A stretch of DNA of 42,970 nt, taken from a virus. The DNA lies in the IMG/VR virus record IMGVR_UViG_3300006175_000271, positions 1 to 42,970 of that record. The stretch is one strand, 5' to 3'. The stretch's first letter is position 1. The number at the start of each line of letters is the position of its first letter. The notes beneath the pieces are model-generated. The model was not told the DNA's origin, ran no database searches, and was given only the letters and a program-made list of their open reading frames with translations. Position numbers and translations under genes: made by a program. Positions 8,222-15,649 of this stretch are shown piece by piece.

Positions 8222-8723
8222 GCAAGACGTCCAGGCCCTGATCGATCTCTGCCAGCGATTCGGCACTAAGCGCCTGCTTGAGATCGGCTGCAACCGCGGC
8301 GAAACGATGCTGGCTCTGAGCGAACGCTTCCCGGACTTGTACATGGTCGGCGTGGATCCGGGCGATTATGTGCCTCCGCTCGAGCGGGCGCCGACGCAGT
8401 TCGCTGAGTATCTGCCGGCGCATCGCGTGGGCGAGCTGGTGATCGACCGGCCCAACGTGCGCATCTACCGTTGCCGCTCGCGGCAGTTTTTCGCGGCCGC
8501 GTTCGCCGAGCCGCTTTTCGACGGAGTATTCATCGACGGCGACCATCGCCAGGCGGCCGTCGAGCACGACACGCGATTGGCCACGCGGTTGCTGCGGCCT
8601 GGCGGCTTCATCGCCTGGCACGACTGCGACAACGAGGCGCTGGGCGTGGTGCACGCGCTGCGCGCCCTGGCGATCCCGGCCCTGCAAGTTCCCGGCACCT
8701 GGCTGGCCTGGTGGCGGCCGTGA
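8205..8723 (+). CDS. Class I SAM-dependent methyltransferase (Methyltransf_24-like)
   Basis: 172 residues. Motif I is LLEIGCNRGETMLALSE near residues 24-40 (SAM-binding Gly loop). An acidic motif II is MVGVDPGDY, and FDGVFIDGDHRQAAVEHD is the DGDH motif of the Methyltransf_24/FkbM-like sugar or small-molecule methyltransferases. GGFIAWHDCDNE follows. ATG 8205 has AAGGA seven bases upstream; the gene overlaps the end of the glycosyltransferase, so the two probably act on the same glycan. Function as a glycan O-methyltransferase is inferred from this pairing. Confidence 0.75.
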   Translation: MRYTPEQDVQALIDLCQRFGTKRLLEIGCNRGETMLALSERFPDLYMVGVDPGDYVPPLERAPTQFAEYLPAHRVGELVIDRPNVRIYRCRSRQFFAAAFAEPLFDGVFIDGDHRQAAVEHDTRLATRLLRPGGFIAWHDCDNEALGVVHALRALAIPALQVPGTWLAWWRP

Positions 8724-9064
8724 TCGTCAGCGGTCCCGATCTGGGTTACACGTCGAGCGACGTTGGCACGCCGACGATCCCTTATTTCTCCGACACCGTC
8801 TCGGCCGGAGCCGCCGAAATCCGCGACGTGTCGATCGATGAGGCGCTCGATCGCTGGCTCGCTTCCGCGACTGAGCGAGACGCGCTAAAAGCTGTCCGAG
8901 AAGAAACGCAGCACGCCGGACCACCCGCCGAGTGTGCGCCAGAATTCGGGGCAGGCCACGAACCAAATGAAATAGATGGCCGCGGCCAGAATGACAGCCA
9001 GAGGAATCTCTCGACGCTCGCAGCGCAGCCAGGCGAAGCGTGTTACTGGGCGCTCAGCAGATGA
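8720..9064 (+). CDS. Hypothetical protein, coupled to the methyltransferase
   Basis: GTG 8720 overlaps the methyltransferase stop (GTGA). The first half (GYTSSDVGTPTIPYFSDTVS, then a helical VSIDEALDRWLASATERDALKAV stretch) looks coding. After about residue 60 the composition deteriorates, and the tail runs antisense to the minus-strand genes at 8885 and 9043. Either the gene ends with a long unconstrained tail or one of the two overlapping frames is not expressed. About 114 residues; function unknown. Confidence 0.42.
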   Translation: MIVSGPDLGYTSSDVGTPTIPYFSDTVSAGAAEIRDVSIDEALDRWLASATERDALKAVREETQHAGPPAECAPEFGAGHEPNEIDGRGQNDSQRNLSTLAAQPGEACYWALSR

Positions 9065-9085
9065 TTCGTGATGTTGTCGTTCCAT
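8885..9085 (-). CDS. Small single-pass membrane protein (uncertain)
   Basis: 66 residues, overlapping the 3' end of the pseudopilin gene by 43 nt on the same strand. After a basic segment (RCERREIP) comes a convincing transmembrane helix (LAVILAAAIYFIWFVA), then an aromatic-rich tail ending RFFSDSF. It could be a membrane partner of the pseudopilin or a holin-like protein. It competes with the plus-strand frame at 8720-9064, so confidence is limited. Confidence 0.35.
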   Translation of the reverse strand: MERQHHESSAERPVTRFAWLRCERREIPLAVILAAAIYFIWFVACPEFWRTLGGWSGVLRFFSDSF

Positions 9086-10320
9086 CCTTTTCCTGCGATC
9101 GGTTGGCCCATCAGGTAGAACGGCAGGCCGGCCGCCGAGGCCGACGTCGAGTCGTTGAAGTAGGGATCCGTGGCCGCCGAGACGATCGACGACTCGTTTG
9201 ACTGCGTCGACCAGATGTTGGTAATCAAGCCGTACTCACCGTCCGGCCCGGCGGAATAGATCAGCGGGGTCAGAATCTCCCCGCGTGGCAGGGGCTGCGC
9301 GGCCGTGCCCATCGGCACGTCCATTTTGAGTGGATCGAAGAAGTCATGGTTATCTCTTGAAAAGTCGAGAGCATATTGAAAAAGTGTCTGCGGGCTCGAG
9401 GCCGGGTTCGCCTGAAGTGGATCGTCCTGGTAATCGGAGAGCAGCCAGCCGCCGCCCAGCACATTATTGAAAAATCCGGCCGGCCAGCGGATGAACGCAA
9501 TCGGCTTGTTGAAGGGCCCGTTGGGCGTGAAGTTTCGCAGTGGCTCGATCCATGCGTCCTGAAATTCGGGCAAGCCGTCGCCATCGGCGTCGCCGATCTC
9601 TTTGACCTGGTCGGACGGCAACCAGCTCTCGTCGGCCGCATTGGCCAGAATCATATAGAGGCACTCCGCCGAATCGTATTCGTCGAGCCGCGCGATTGCC
9701 TGCTGGGGCGTCGCACCGGCCGCGATCAGCGCGGCGCCTGCCTGGTTAATCTTCGCCAGATAGCGCTGCGTGAGCTGCGGGTACGTGCGCAGGATCAACA
9801 GCGGCGCCGGAGGGTAGGGCGGCGAAGGATTCGGGCTGCTCTTGAAGTCGATCAAATCCGACCAGGAGTCAGGCATCTCGAGTCGCTGCAGCTCGCGCAT
9901 TGCCAGCAGCCGCACAACCGCAATCTGGGCCGGAGTCGGGTACTTTGGGTTTGGGGCTCCGCCGAACGAGGACGGCGTGCTGAGTGGGTTGCTCGCCGGC
10001 CACCCGCCATTTGTGACGAGGTTTGCGTTGAGCGCGGCCATAGCCTGCGTTGCGTTGACGTATTGCGGCGTGGGCTGTCCGGTGGCCGGATCGATCGGGT
10101 TCGTCAGCACAAATCGCGGATTGATCGGCAAGCGCCGACTTCGGTAGCCCTCCCAGCGCTGCATCAACTGTCCGTGCAGCTTCGCCACCGTCGACCTGGT
10201 TTTCATTTGCCTGGCCCGCGACTGCGCGATCGACATGCCGCCAAGCGCCATTCCCGCCAGAATTGTGATCACGGCGATCACGACCATCAGCTCGATCAGT
10301 GTGAAGCCTCGGCGCCGCAT
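9043..10320 (-). CDS. Type II pseudopilin-like protein (prepilin N-terminal cleavage domain)
   Basis: 425 residues. The N-terminus MRRRG|FTLIELMVV is a textbook prepilin peptidase site: Gly at -1, Phe at +1, Glu at +5, then a hydrophobic helix (VIAVITILAGMALGGM). The remaining 390 residues are a large periplasmic domain with GDADGDGLPEFQDAW (EF-hand-like Asp run) and SAGPDGEYG, a motif shared with GspG/DUF1559-style planctomycete pseudopilins. ATG 10320 is preceded on the minus strand by a strong GGAGGGAGG Shine-Dalgarno sequence. It opposes the phage transcription direction and has a host-like character, so I read it as an acquired cargo (moron) gene. Whether it enters a host type II secretion or pilus system is unknown. 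Confidence 0.88.
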   Translation of the reverse strand: MRRRGFTLIELMVVIAVITILAGMALGGMSIAQSRARQMKTRSTVAKLHGQLMQRWEGYRSRRLPINPRFVLTNPIDPATGQPTPQYVNATQAMAALNANLVTNGGWPASNPLSTPSSFGGAPNPKYPTPAQIAVVRLLAMRELQRLEMPDSWSDLIDFKSSPNPSPPYPPAPLLILRTYPQLTQRYLAKINQAGAALIAAGATPQQAIARLDEYDSAECLYMILANAADESWLPSDQVKEIGDADGDGLPEFQDAWIEPLRNFTPNGPFNKPIAFIRWPAGFFNNVLGGGWLLSDYQDDPLQANPASSPQTLFQYALDFSRDNHDFFDPLKMDVPMGTAAQPLPRGEILTPLIYSAGPDGEYGLITNIWSTQSNESSIVSAATDPYFNDSTSASAAGLPFYLMGQPIAGKGWNDNITNHLLSAQ

Positions 10321-10759
10321 AAAAGACCTCCCTCCAAACGACAGCGGCCCCGCGCGGCATGCTGGGCCGGGAAGCCTAGCGCCGCGCAGGGCCGCGTGGA
10401 TTGGTGTTTGGCTTCCCGGCCAGCAACCATCATCGCGCGCACCTTCCGTTCCGTCAACGATTTGCGACCTGAAAACCGTGCGCGGTTTTCGTGTCTGCGG
10501 CATGCCGCCGGTTCATTTCCCAGATTGCCAGTCGGCAGTTTCCGCGCTCAATCGGCAGGCTCAAGCGGCAGTTTCTGCGCGATCGAAATGCAAAACTAAA
10601 AACGCAAACGCAAAATACAAAATGGGCAAGCCGATAAAGCTGAACAGGGGCCGGGGTTCAGGGTTCCGGTCACGCGCTCAAAACCACTCCTGCCTTGGTC
10701 GCTGTTGACCCTGAACCCTGAACCCCAAACCCAAAGTCCGCCGCAGGCTACAAACCGCC
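10321..10759. other. Divergent intergenic region with hairpin and degenerate repeats
   Basis: This gap separates the minus-strand pseudopilin from the plus-strand gene at 10760. It holds an inverted repeat (10361-10376 with 10410-10424; GCCGGGAAGCC / GGCTTCCCGGC), a degenerate A-rich run of GCAAAA-like units (10588-10622), and two pieces of the GGGTTCA family. No coding frame in it convinced me. Promoters for both flanking genes should lie here, but I cannot place them. Confidence 0.6.
10654..10726. repeat. Short GGGTTCA/TGAACCC inverted pair
   Basis: GGGTTCAGGGTTCC at 10654-10667 faces CCCTGAACCCTGAACCCC at 10709-10726 across about 40 nt. It is a degenerate version of the palindromic element at 3475. 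Confidence 0.75.
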
Positions 10760-11344
10760 ATGGCCGCAGAGACGACACTTCACGAGCGACCCGAGCCGTC
10801 AGACGAAGAAAAGAAAATTCGGCTGCGGGCCATCGCCGCAGACCTGCGCAATTTCAGGCGCTACTGGATCGTCGTCGGCAGGCTACTTTGGGAGGTGCTG
10901 CGCGACCGCCTGTATCTACTCGAGGCAGCCACCTTTGACCAGTATCTCCTGGGCCACGGCTTCAAGCCGCGAACCGGTCGGGACCTGGTCGCAGGTGCTC
11001 GAATCGCGAAACGAATCAAGGACGTCCCTCACGAGCTCAGTCTCCGCGCTGCGCTGCAGCTTGCGCCGCTGCCCGACGATCTCACGGCCAAGTGCCTGGC
11101 TGAGGTGATCCAGCAGACGGGCACCGAGAGCCCCACTGCAAAACAGGTGGCCGAAATCGTGGCCAGGTGGCCGAGGCGTGCGGACGCCAACCACAAACCG
11201 CGGAAGAAGCCCAAGGCCAGGCCCAAACCCTGGCGGCAGCGGTTCGCCGGCGGCGAGATCGTCGTACGATTAAAAGCCGGCGTCGACCTGCGGGCCTTGC
11301 TGCTGGAGGCAATCGCGCGAATCGATGCCCAAAAGGTTGCTTAG
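10760..11344 (+). CDS. Hypothetical protein, possibly nucleic-acid binding
   Basis: 194 residues, highly charged. Residues 20-60 are helical (RNFRRYWIVVGRLLWEVLRD). Residues 70-130 contain FKPRTGRDLVAGARIAKRIK and a possible helix-turn-helix (TAKQVAEIVARWPR). A basic linker (KPRKKPKARPKPWRQR) precedes a C-terminal beta/helix segment EIVVRLKAGVDLRALLLEA. The layout resembles ParB- or repressor-adjacent DNA-binding proteins, but I do not recognise the family. It is followed closely by the exported protein at 11385. Confidence 0.6.
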   Translation: MAAETTLHERPEPSDEEKKIRLRAIAADLRNFRRYWIVVGRLLWEVLRDRLYLLEAATFDQYLLGHGFKPRTGRDLVAGARIAKRIKDVPHELSLRAALQLAPLPDDLTAKCLAEVIQQTGTESPTAKQVAEIVARWPRRADANHKPRKKPKARPKPWRQRFAGGEIVVRLKAGVDLRALLLEAIARIDAQKVA

Positions 11345-11384
11345 TAACCTAAGCTTGAGACGCAGGAGAAAAAAGGAACCACCC

Positions 11385-12053
11385 ATGTCCCAAAACTCAC
11401 TCACACGATTTTTTGCCTTCGCCCTGATTGCCTCGCTGGGCTGCACTTCGTTCGCTGCCGACGCGGCCTCGACCGCCGCTGCGGCCTCGACGGCGGCGTC
11501 TCACCGATTGTTCTCCTCGGAGCGCCGCGCGGCTGCCGCCGCCGAACGCCCTAAGAAGGCTCGCTTCTTTGAACGGCTCCGCGGCCGACTCGAAAGCGCG
11601 CCGACTCCGGCCATCACGCCAGGTTCTTCTCAAAACCAGCCGACGCCCGCGCCAACTCCGGCCGCATCACCGGCTCCGACGCCCGCTCCCGCCCCTCCGC
11701 CGGCTCCGACAAATGTCGCCGCTCCGGCCGGCGGTCTGACGTTCGCCGAGGCGGCCCAGCTCGCGGCCGCCGCCAGCCCGGCCCTCACGCCGGCGCAATC
11801 TACCGCGGCCTCCACGTTTTTCTCGAGCGATGCGGCCCCCGGCGTCACTCTGATCCGAGACCTCGTTCACCGCCGGGCGATGGCCGCCGGCGCCCTACCG
11901 GCGGGCACTCCGGTGCACCAGGTCAACTGGCACAACCTGGTAACCTTCGTGCAAGACCTGATGCCGGTGATTTTGAAGCTGCTTCCGGTGGCCGCGGTTG
12001 CCGAAGACAACTCTGCGACCAAACCGCTCTTCTCACTAGCCGCCACTCCTTAA
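11385..12053 (+). CDS. Exported Ala/Pro-rich protein
   Basis: 222 residues. I chose ATG 11385 because of the AGGAG-type signals upstream and because it starts a clear signal peptide (SLTRFFAFALIASLGCTSFA, cleavage near AADA). A weak lipobox-like SLGC is also possible. Residues 65-125 are a Pro/Ala/Thr linker. The C-terminal 90 residues form a helical domain (GGLTFAEAAQLAAAASPALT; NWHNLVTFVQDLMPVILKLL). It looks like a host-derived or envelope-targeted cargo protein; a spanin-like role is possible but unsupported. A strong terminator follows. Confidence 0.65.
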   Translation: MSQNSLTRFFAFALIASLGCTSFAADAASTAAAASTAASHRLFSSERRAAAAAERPKKARFFERLRGRLESAPTPAITPGSSQNQPTPAPTPAASPAPTPAPAPPPAPTNVAAPAGGLTFAEAAQLAAAASPALTPAQSTAASTFFSSDAAPGVTLIRDLVHRRAMAAGALPAGTPVHQVNWHNLVTFVQDLMPVILKLLPVAAVAEDNSATKPLFSLAATP

Positions 12054-12128
12054 AAGACCGTTTGCCTCTCACGCACACCTCCAAACGAGCCTCCTCCTAG
12101 CGCAAAGGTGAGTCGTGAGACAGGTCCG

Positions 12129-12166
12129 GCGGCGTGGGTTCTCCCCAGTTCCCACGCCGCTTTTTT
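12129..12166 (+). terminator. Rho-independent terminator
   Basis: The stem GCGGCGTGGG / CCCACGCCGC has a 12-nt loop and is followed by TTTTTT (12161-12166). It closes the transcript of the exported protein gene. Confidence 0.88.
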
Positions 12167-12173
12167 GCTGCGC

Positions 12174-12205
12174 GATGAGGGATGAGAGATGAGGGATGAG
12201 GGATG
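12174..12205. repeat. GGGATGA heptamer array
   Basis: Units of GATGAGG/GATGAGA repeat with a 7-nt period just after the terminator. The same family is inverted at 13306 and 22184. Confidence 0.85.
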
Positions 12206-12231
12206 TTCGCCTTTCGCTCCGCGAAAGTAGC

Positions 12232-12254
12232 GCGGGGCTCACACTGAGCCCCGC
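12232..12254. repeat. GGGGCTCA palindrome, copy 1
   Basis: GCGGGGCTCA and TGAGCCCCGC flank a CAC loop. Related palindromes lie at 25282, 35908 and 42633. It has no T tract, so it is not a standard terminator. Confidence 0.75.
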
Positions 12255-12302
12255 GGCGTTTCCGAGCGAAACGCCTTCACGCCGGCCCGCTCGGCATGTA
12301 AT

Positions 12303-12331
12303 TTGCGCCAGACCGTCCGAACCGATAAGAT
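12303..12331 (+). promoter_or_regulatory. Candidate sigma70 promoter for the Zn-ribbon gene
   Basis: TTGCGC (12303-12308) and TAAGAT (12326-12331) are 17 nt apart, each matching four of six consensus bases. They lie about 40 nt before the start at 12374. Moderate support only. Confidence 0.4.
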
Positions 12332-12373
12332 GCTAGCAGCCTCTTGCTGGCAACATTTTTGAGGGAGGAAGCC

Positions 12374-12793
12374 ATGGCCATGATCATTGCCGAGCGTGAT
12401 GGTAAATGCCGCCGGTGCAAGCGCGACTTCAAGGCCGGCGAACAAATCTGGTACGCCAAAGGCCAGCCGATCTTTTGCACGCGGCCGGACTGTGCACCCG
12501 ACGCCGAACGCGTTGTCGAATCCGCCCGCAGCTATAGCTTTCAGCGCGGCGAGCAAAGCGGAGTGAGCTACTCAGCGCAATCGCACGGAACCCGTCCGCC
12601 CGCGGCGGACGATCCGCGACAGCAGCCGGCGGCGGCCGCTGCTGCAGCGCCGGCCGCTGCGCCGCCGCTGGCGACCCTCTTCCGCGAGCAGCAGCAGGCA
12701 TTCCGGGAGCAGCAGCTCAGCGATCTGCTCGATCGGCTGCTGCCGCTGTTGCGCGAGCTGCGCGCGGAGCTGCTGCAGCGGCAGCCGCAGTAG
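12374..12793 (+). CDS. Zn-ribbon protein with C-terminal helix
   Basis: 139 residues. ATG 12374 follows GAGGGAGGAA, a good Shine-Dalgarno. Residues 9-40 form a Zn ribbon: CRRCKRDFKAGEQIWY...FCTRPDC, reminiscent of PARP-like or DksA-like ribbons that bind nucleic acid or protein. A Pro/Ala linker (80-105) leads to an amphipathic, Gln/Leu/Arg-rich C-terminal helix (LSDLLDRLLPLLRELRAELL) probably used for oligomerisation. Layout recalls small phage single-strand-binding or regulatory proteins. Function unknown. Two hairpins follow it and separate it from a converging gene. Confidence 0.7.
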   Translation: MAMIIAERDGKCRRCKRDFKAGEQIWYAKGQPIFCTRPDCAPDAERVVESARSYSFQRGEQSGVSYSAQSHGTRPPAADDPRQQPAAAAAAAPAAAPPLATLFREQQQAFREQQLSDLLDRLLPLLRELRAELLQRQPQ

Positions 12794-12797
12794 GCGA

Positions 12798-12846
12798 GCA
12801 CGCCCCGCGGGGGCGTGCCATGTGAGGCTTTGACTCACAGCCTCAC
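12798..12846. terminator. Two back-to-back hairpins between convergent genes
   Basis: GCACGCCCC / GGGGCGTGC (12798-12818) and GTGAGGCT / AGCCTCAC (12822-12846) lie between the ends of the genes at 12374 and 12843. No T tract follows either, so they may act as weak bidirectional terminators or mRNA end protectors. Confidence 0.55.
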
Positions 12847-13202
12847 GCCATGGAAAAGACCCAGGCCCTCGCCGGCACGCGATTCGTGACGGACATTGCT
12901 CGCAAATAATCTGCTCGAGCGATCGCCTCTGGCAGCGTCTCCGGCCCCCAAACATTCACATGGCACGCTTCATTGCCGCCCATCACGATCGTCGCCCAAC
13001 GACGTTCGTCGAGTTTCCAGATCCGCCGCATGCCGGCTCTCCCGGCCTCGGACTGCATGAGGGCAAAGTGAAAGCGGGAGTAGGCACGCAGCAGTGGGTC
13101 AGCAAATTCGATAAGTGCCTTCTCCGCCTGAGCTTCCTCTAGCGGATTGATTAGTGCCGCCGGATTGTGGATGCACGGACCGAAGTCGAAAGATGGCAGC
13201 AT
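12843..13202 (-). CDS. Hypothetical protein
   Basis: 119 residues on the minus strand, converging with the Zn-ribbon gene. It has a well-balanced globular composition (LPSFDFGPCIHNPAALINPL; WATIVMGGNEACHVNVWGPE; ADYLRAMSVTNRVPARAW) with no membrane segment or recognised motif. The plus-strand frames across it are fragmentary, which supports this strand. It belongs to the group of isolated minus-strand genes in the lysogeny/cargo region. Confidence 0.6.
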   Translation of the reverse strand: MLPSFDFGPCIHNPAALINPLEEAQAEKALIEFADPLLRAYSRFHFALMQSEAGRAGMRRIWKLDERRWATIVMGGNEACHVNVWGPETLPEAIARADYLRAMSVTNRVPARAWVFSMA

Positions 13203-13305
13203 GGGCCGCCCGGGTATGGAATCAAACTCGCCGCGTGGTCGCGCAGCGGGTCAGGCAGCAGCAAAACTGCCGGCGAGCACAAAAACAGGCGGCGACCAAT
13301 CTTCA

Positions 13306-13338
13306 ATCCCTCATCGCTCATCTCTCATCCCTCATCGT
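13306..13338. repeat. TCATCCC heptamer array
   Basis: Units of CTCATC(C/G) repeat with a 7-nt period, the reverse orientation of the array at 12174. TTCAA occurs on both sides, which may be a short duplication. Confidence 0.8.
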
Positions 13339-13439
13339 TCAAAAAAACGGCCGGGGCGAGACGTCCTGTTCGCCGCGGCCGAAAGCTCAAGAGCCCAAAC
13401 CTCCAACGACGAAAAGTGTAACCCGGCCGCTCTGGCGTG

Positions 13440-13907
13440 TCACGAGAAAAGCCCGGCCAAAAACCCCTTCGGTTTGGCCTGCTTGACCGCGGGCGCCGCG
13501 CGGCGCTTCGGACGCTGGCGTTTGGCTTCGGCTTTCGCACGCCGCTTGCGCTCGGGATCCTTGGGCGGCCTCTGCCGCTCGGCGTGTCCGGTGGCCACGC
13601 CGAGTCGTTTCAGCACGACCGCACTCACCGGCGGACGAATCTCGATCGTCTGGCCGCCCACCAAGTGCACGGCGTACCGCCCTTCTCCTTTGGCCTCCAG
13701 CGCCGACACGTGCTCCGGGTCGAACACGAGCGGCAAGTGTTGCTCTGCTTCGGGCGCGTCGCGATCGGTGATCACCACGAAGCGCGAGCCGTCGGCGACG
13801 TCGATCGTGGGCATGAGCGTTTGGAGAAAAGTAGCGGTGCCTCTCCTCTGTATCGTCACCACGGCCGGCCGGCCGTCGCATCGGCGTTTTTGGCCTCCTT
13901 GAGCCAT
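13440..13907 (-). CDS. Hypothetical basic protein
   Basis: 155 residues on the minus strand. Residues 35-105 form a compact alpha/beta domain (TIDVADGSRFVVITDRDAPE; YAVHLVGGQTIEIRPPVSAV). The last 50 residues are a strongly basic Lys/Arg/Ala/Pro tail (RKRRAKAEAKRQRPKRR) ending GFLAGLFS. The basic tail suggests nucleic-acid binding. It is divergent from the serine recombinase gene and shares the intergenic palindrome at 13944 with it, so one could regulate the other. A plus-strand frame of 251 residues over the same region looks like a shadow. Confidence 0.6.
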   Translation of the reverse strand: MAQGGQKRRCDGRPAVVTIQRRGTATFLQTLMPTIDVADGSRFVVITDRDAPEAEQHLPLVFDPEHVSALEAKGEGRYAVHLVGGQTIEIRPPVSAVVLKRLGVATGHAERQRPPKDPERKRRAKAEAKRQRPKRRAAPAVKQAKPKGFLAGLFS

Positions 13908-13943
13908 TTTCGCCGGAAAAGCTGAAAACCCGCGGTCCGGGCT

Positions 13944-13969
13944 GTGAATTTAACGTTCGTTAAATTCAC
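13944..13969. promoter_or_regulatory. AT-rich palindrome, operator or recombination site
   Basis: GTGAATTTAAC and GTTAAATTCAC are perfect 11-bp inverted arms around GTTC. It is unusually AT-rich for this genome and lies 30 nt upstream of the serine recombinase start, in the divergent gap. An autoregulatory operator or a recombinase crossover site are both possible. It has no T tract, so it is not a normal terminator. Confidence 0.6.
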
Positions 13970-13998
13970 GCCGGGCAAATCGTGGTGTAAATATACTA

Positions 13999-14700
13999 GT
14001 GAAGGTCATCGGCTACGTCCGCGTCAGCACCGAAGAGCAGGCCCAGGGCGGCCACAGCCTCGGCGCGCAGGACGACAAACTGAAAAAGTACGCGGCACTC
14101 TACGACGTCGAGCTCATCGGCGTGCTTGAAGATGCCGGCGCCTCGGCTAAGTCGCTCGATCGACCAGGCCTACAAAAGGCGCTGGCAATGCTCCGTAACG
14201 GAGAAGCCGACGGCATTCTGGTGGCCAAGCTCGATCGACTGACTCGAAGCGTGCGCGACTTGGGCACGCTGCTCGAGGAGTTCTTTCACGAGCGGGCGGG
14301 CAAATGCCTGCTGAGCGTGGCCGATCAGATCGACACTCGGAGCGCCGGCGGCCGGCTTGTGCTCAACGTGCTGATGTCGGTTGCCCAGTGGGAACGTGAA
14401 GCGATCGGAGAACGCACCAGCGCGGCGCTTCAGCACAAGATTGCGAAGGGTGAACGCGTCGGCCGGCCGCTGTACGGCTTTGTGCTGAATCAGACCGGCA
14501 TCACTCCGAAGGGCAAGCCAATCTACGAGCTGATCGAGGATCCGCGGCAGCAAGCGGGCATCAAGCGGATGCACGAGCTGCGACATGCGGGCCTGTCGCT
14601 GCGAGACGTCGCCGCTCATCTTGATCGCGAAGGCTTTCCGACGAAAGACGGCAAGCCCTGGCAGGCCGCCACCATTCGGCAAATTTTGGGGAGACGGTAA
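13999..14700 (+). CDS. Serine recombinase (resolvase/invertase family)
   Basis: 233 residues from GTG 13999. The N-terminal resolvase domain has the signature YVRVSTEEQ with catalytic Ser10 and Arg8, then LDRPGLQKAL, ILVAKLDRLTRSVRDL and the helix-E type segment NVLMSVAQWEREAIGERTSAALQ. Residues 155-230 form a short recombinase/DNA-binding part (GRPLYGFVL; SLRDVAAHLDREGFPTKDGKPWQAATIRQIL). It is much shorter than large serine integrases (450+ residues), so it is more like a resolvase, invertase or small-element recombinase. It overlaps the next gene (TAATG) and lies 3 kb from a tyrosine integrase. Confidence 0.9.
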   Translation: MKVIGYVRVSTEEQAQGGHSLGAQDDKLKKYAALYDVELIGVLEDAGASAKSLDRPGLQKALAMLRNGEADGILVAKLDRLTRSVRDLGTLLEEFFHERAGKCLLSVADQIDTRSAGGRLVLNVLMSVAQWEREAIGERTSAALQHKIAKGERVGRPLYGFVLNQTGITPKGKPIYELIEDPRQQAGIKRMHELRHAGLSLRDVAAHLDREGFPTKDGKPWQAATIRQILGRR

Positions 14701-15113
14701 TGCAGCAACGAATGAAAGACGTTGTCGAAAGGATCGATGAGCTGAAAGCACATCACCGCCGACTTTGCGACGCAATCGGCGTCGTCGATGCTTACCGGCA
14801 ACTCTTGACCACGGGAATCTACGATTCCCTTGCCGCTCGCTTCAAGAAGCACAATCCGGAAGCCAAAACAGCGCCCTGGGAGTTTGTCTTCACTATTGGG
14901 CGCAAACGCTACAAGAGCCACCGACTCGGCTATTCCGATGTTCCCCCAATACTGCAAAGCCTTGAGAGCGAAGACGATCTCGACAACTTCATTGTCGAAT
15001 ATCCGTTATCGATGCGAGCGCCGAGTGATCGTCAAATAGACGAGGGCGTCCAGACCGAAATTGGAAAGACCGAGCAACTCGTGAAGCGCAGAAAACCAAA
15101 GGCGACACAATGA
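14700..15113 (+). CDS. Hypothetical protein, coupled to the serine recombinase
   Basis: 137 residues. Its ATG overlaps the recombinase stop (TAATG), so both are made from one message. The N-terminus is helical (MKDVVERIDELKAHHRRLCD); the middle contains FKKHNPEAKTAPWEFVFTIG. No catalytic motif is recognised. A directionality or accessory role for the recombinase is suggested only by the coupling. Confidence 0.65.
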   Translation: MQQRMKDVVERIDELKAHHRRLCDAIGVVDAYRQLLTTGIYDSLAARFKKHNPEAKTAPWEFVFTIGRKRYKSHRLGYSDVPPILQSLESEDDLDNFIVEYPLSMRAPSDRQIDEGVQTEIGKTEQLVKRRKPKATQ

Positions 15114-15142
15114 GCGTGGGCCGGCGGCCGGGGAACTGAAAA

Positions 15143-15358
15143 ATGAAATCCGCAGACATTCCCGACCAAGTAATAATCGACGCGTGCAACGCATTCCACG
15201 CTGGCCTGGCCGACGCCCCTGACGTCGTCCTGGCGGCCAAGTATCCTCCGAAAGTCGTGCTCGCCAAGATGCAGAACATGCACCGGCGCCGGCTGCTGGA
15301 ATACGGCGTGAGCCTGAGAACCGCGTGGGTCGTGCGCCGCCCTGGCGGTGAAAAATGA
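15143..15358 (+). CDS. Small phage protein
   Basis: 71 residues (PDQVIIDACNAFHAGLADAP; KVVLAKMQNMHRRRLLEYGV). The sequence has the look of a small winged-helix or helical phage protein whose relatives occur in many early regions: a short N-terminal helix followed by a Lys/Arg-rich helix. ATGA overlap with the next gene indicates coupling. Function unknown. Confidence 0.68.
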   Translation: MKSADIPDQVIIDACNAFHAGLADAPDVVLAAKYPPKVVLAKMQNMHRRRLLEYGVSLRTAWVVRRPGGEK

Positions 15359-15561
15359 TCCCGCCCTTTGAGATTTACCATAGCCGCCTCGGCCAGCTCG
15401 CCGGCTACATCGACTGCAATGTGGCGACCATCTATGCGCACACGGAGGCGCGAAACGAGGCGAGTCAGGCTTACGCCCTCGATGTGACCAGAAGGCATGC
15501 CTACGAGCTGGCCGCCGAATGCGAGCGCCTACTCGAAAAAGCGGCCGCTGCTTCCCTCTAA
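15355..15561 (+). CDS. Small helical protein
   Basis: 68 residues, ATGA overlap with the preceding gene. Mostly helical (FEIYHSRLGQLAGYIDCNV; DVTRRHAYELAAECERLLEK). No motif is recognised. Confidence 0.62.
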   Translation: MIPPFEIYHSRLGQLAGYIDCNVATIYAHTEARNEASQAYALDVTRRHAYELAAECERLLEKAAAASL

Positions 15562-15649
15562 CCGCGGGCGTTCCAGGCTCGCGGAATCACCCGTTGACAG
15601 AGCCGCCGAATTGTTCGAGTCGGTGGCGAGGTAGAGCATGGGCGGAGTC

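Noticed and set aside
12174-12205. Part of the upstream terminator
   Set aside because: Lies after the T tract and belongs to a repeat family found in two other places.
13147-13902. 251-residue plus-strand frame
   Set aside because: Low-quality composition and includes repeat sequence; the minus-strand frame at 13440 is better.
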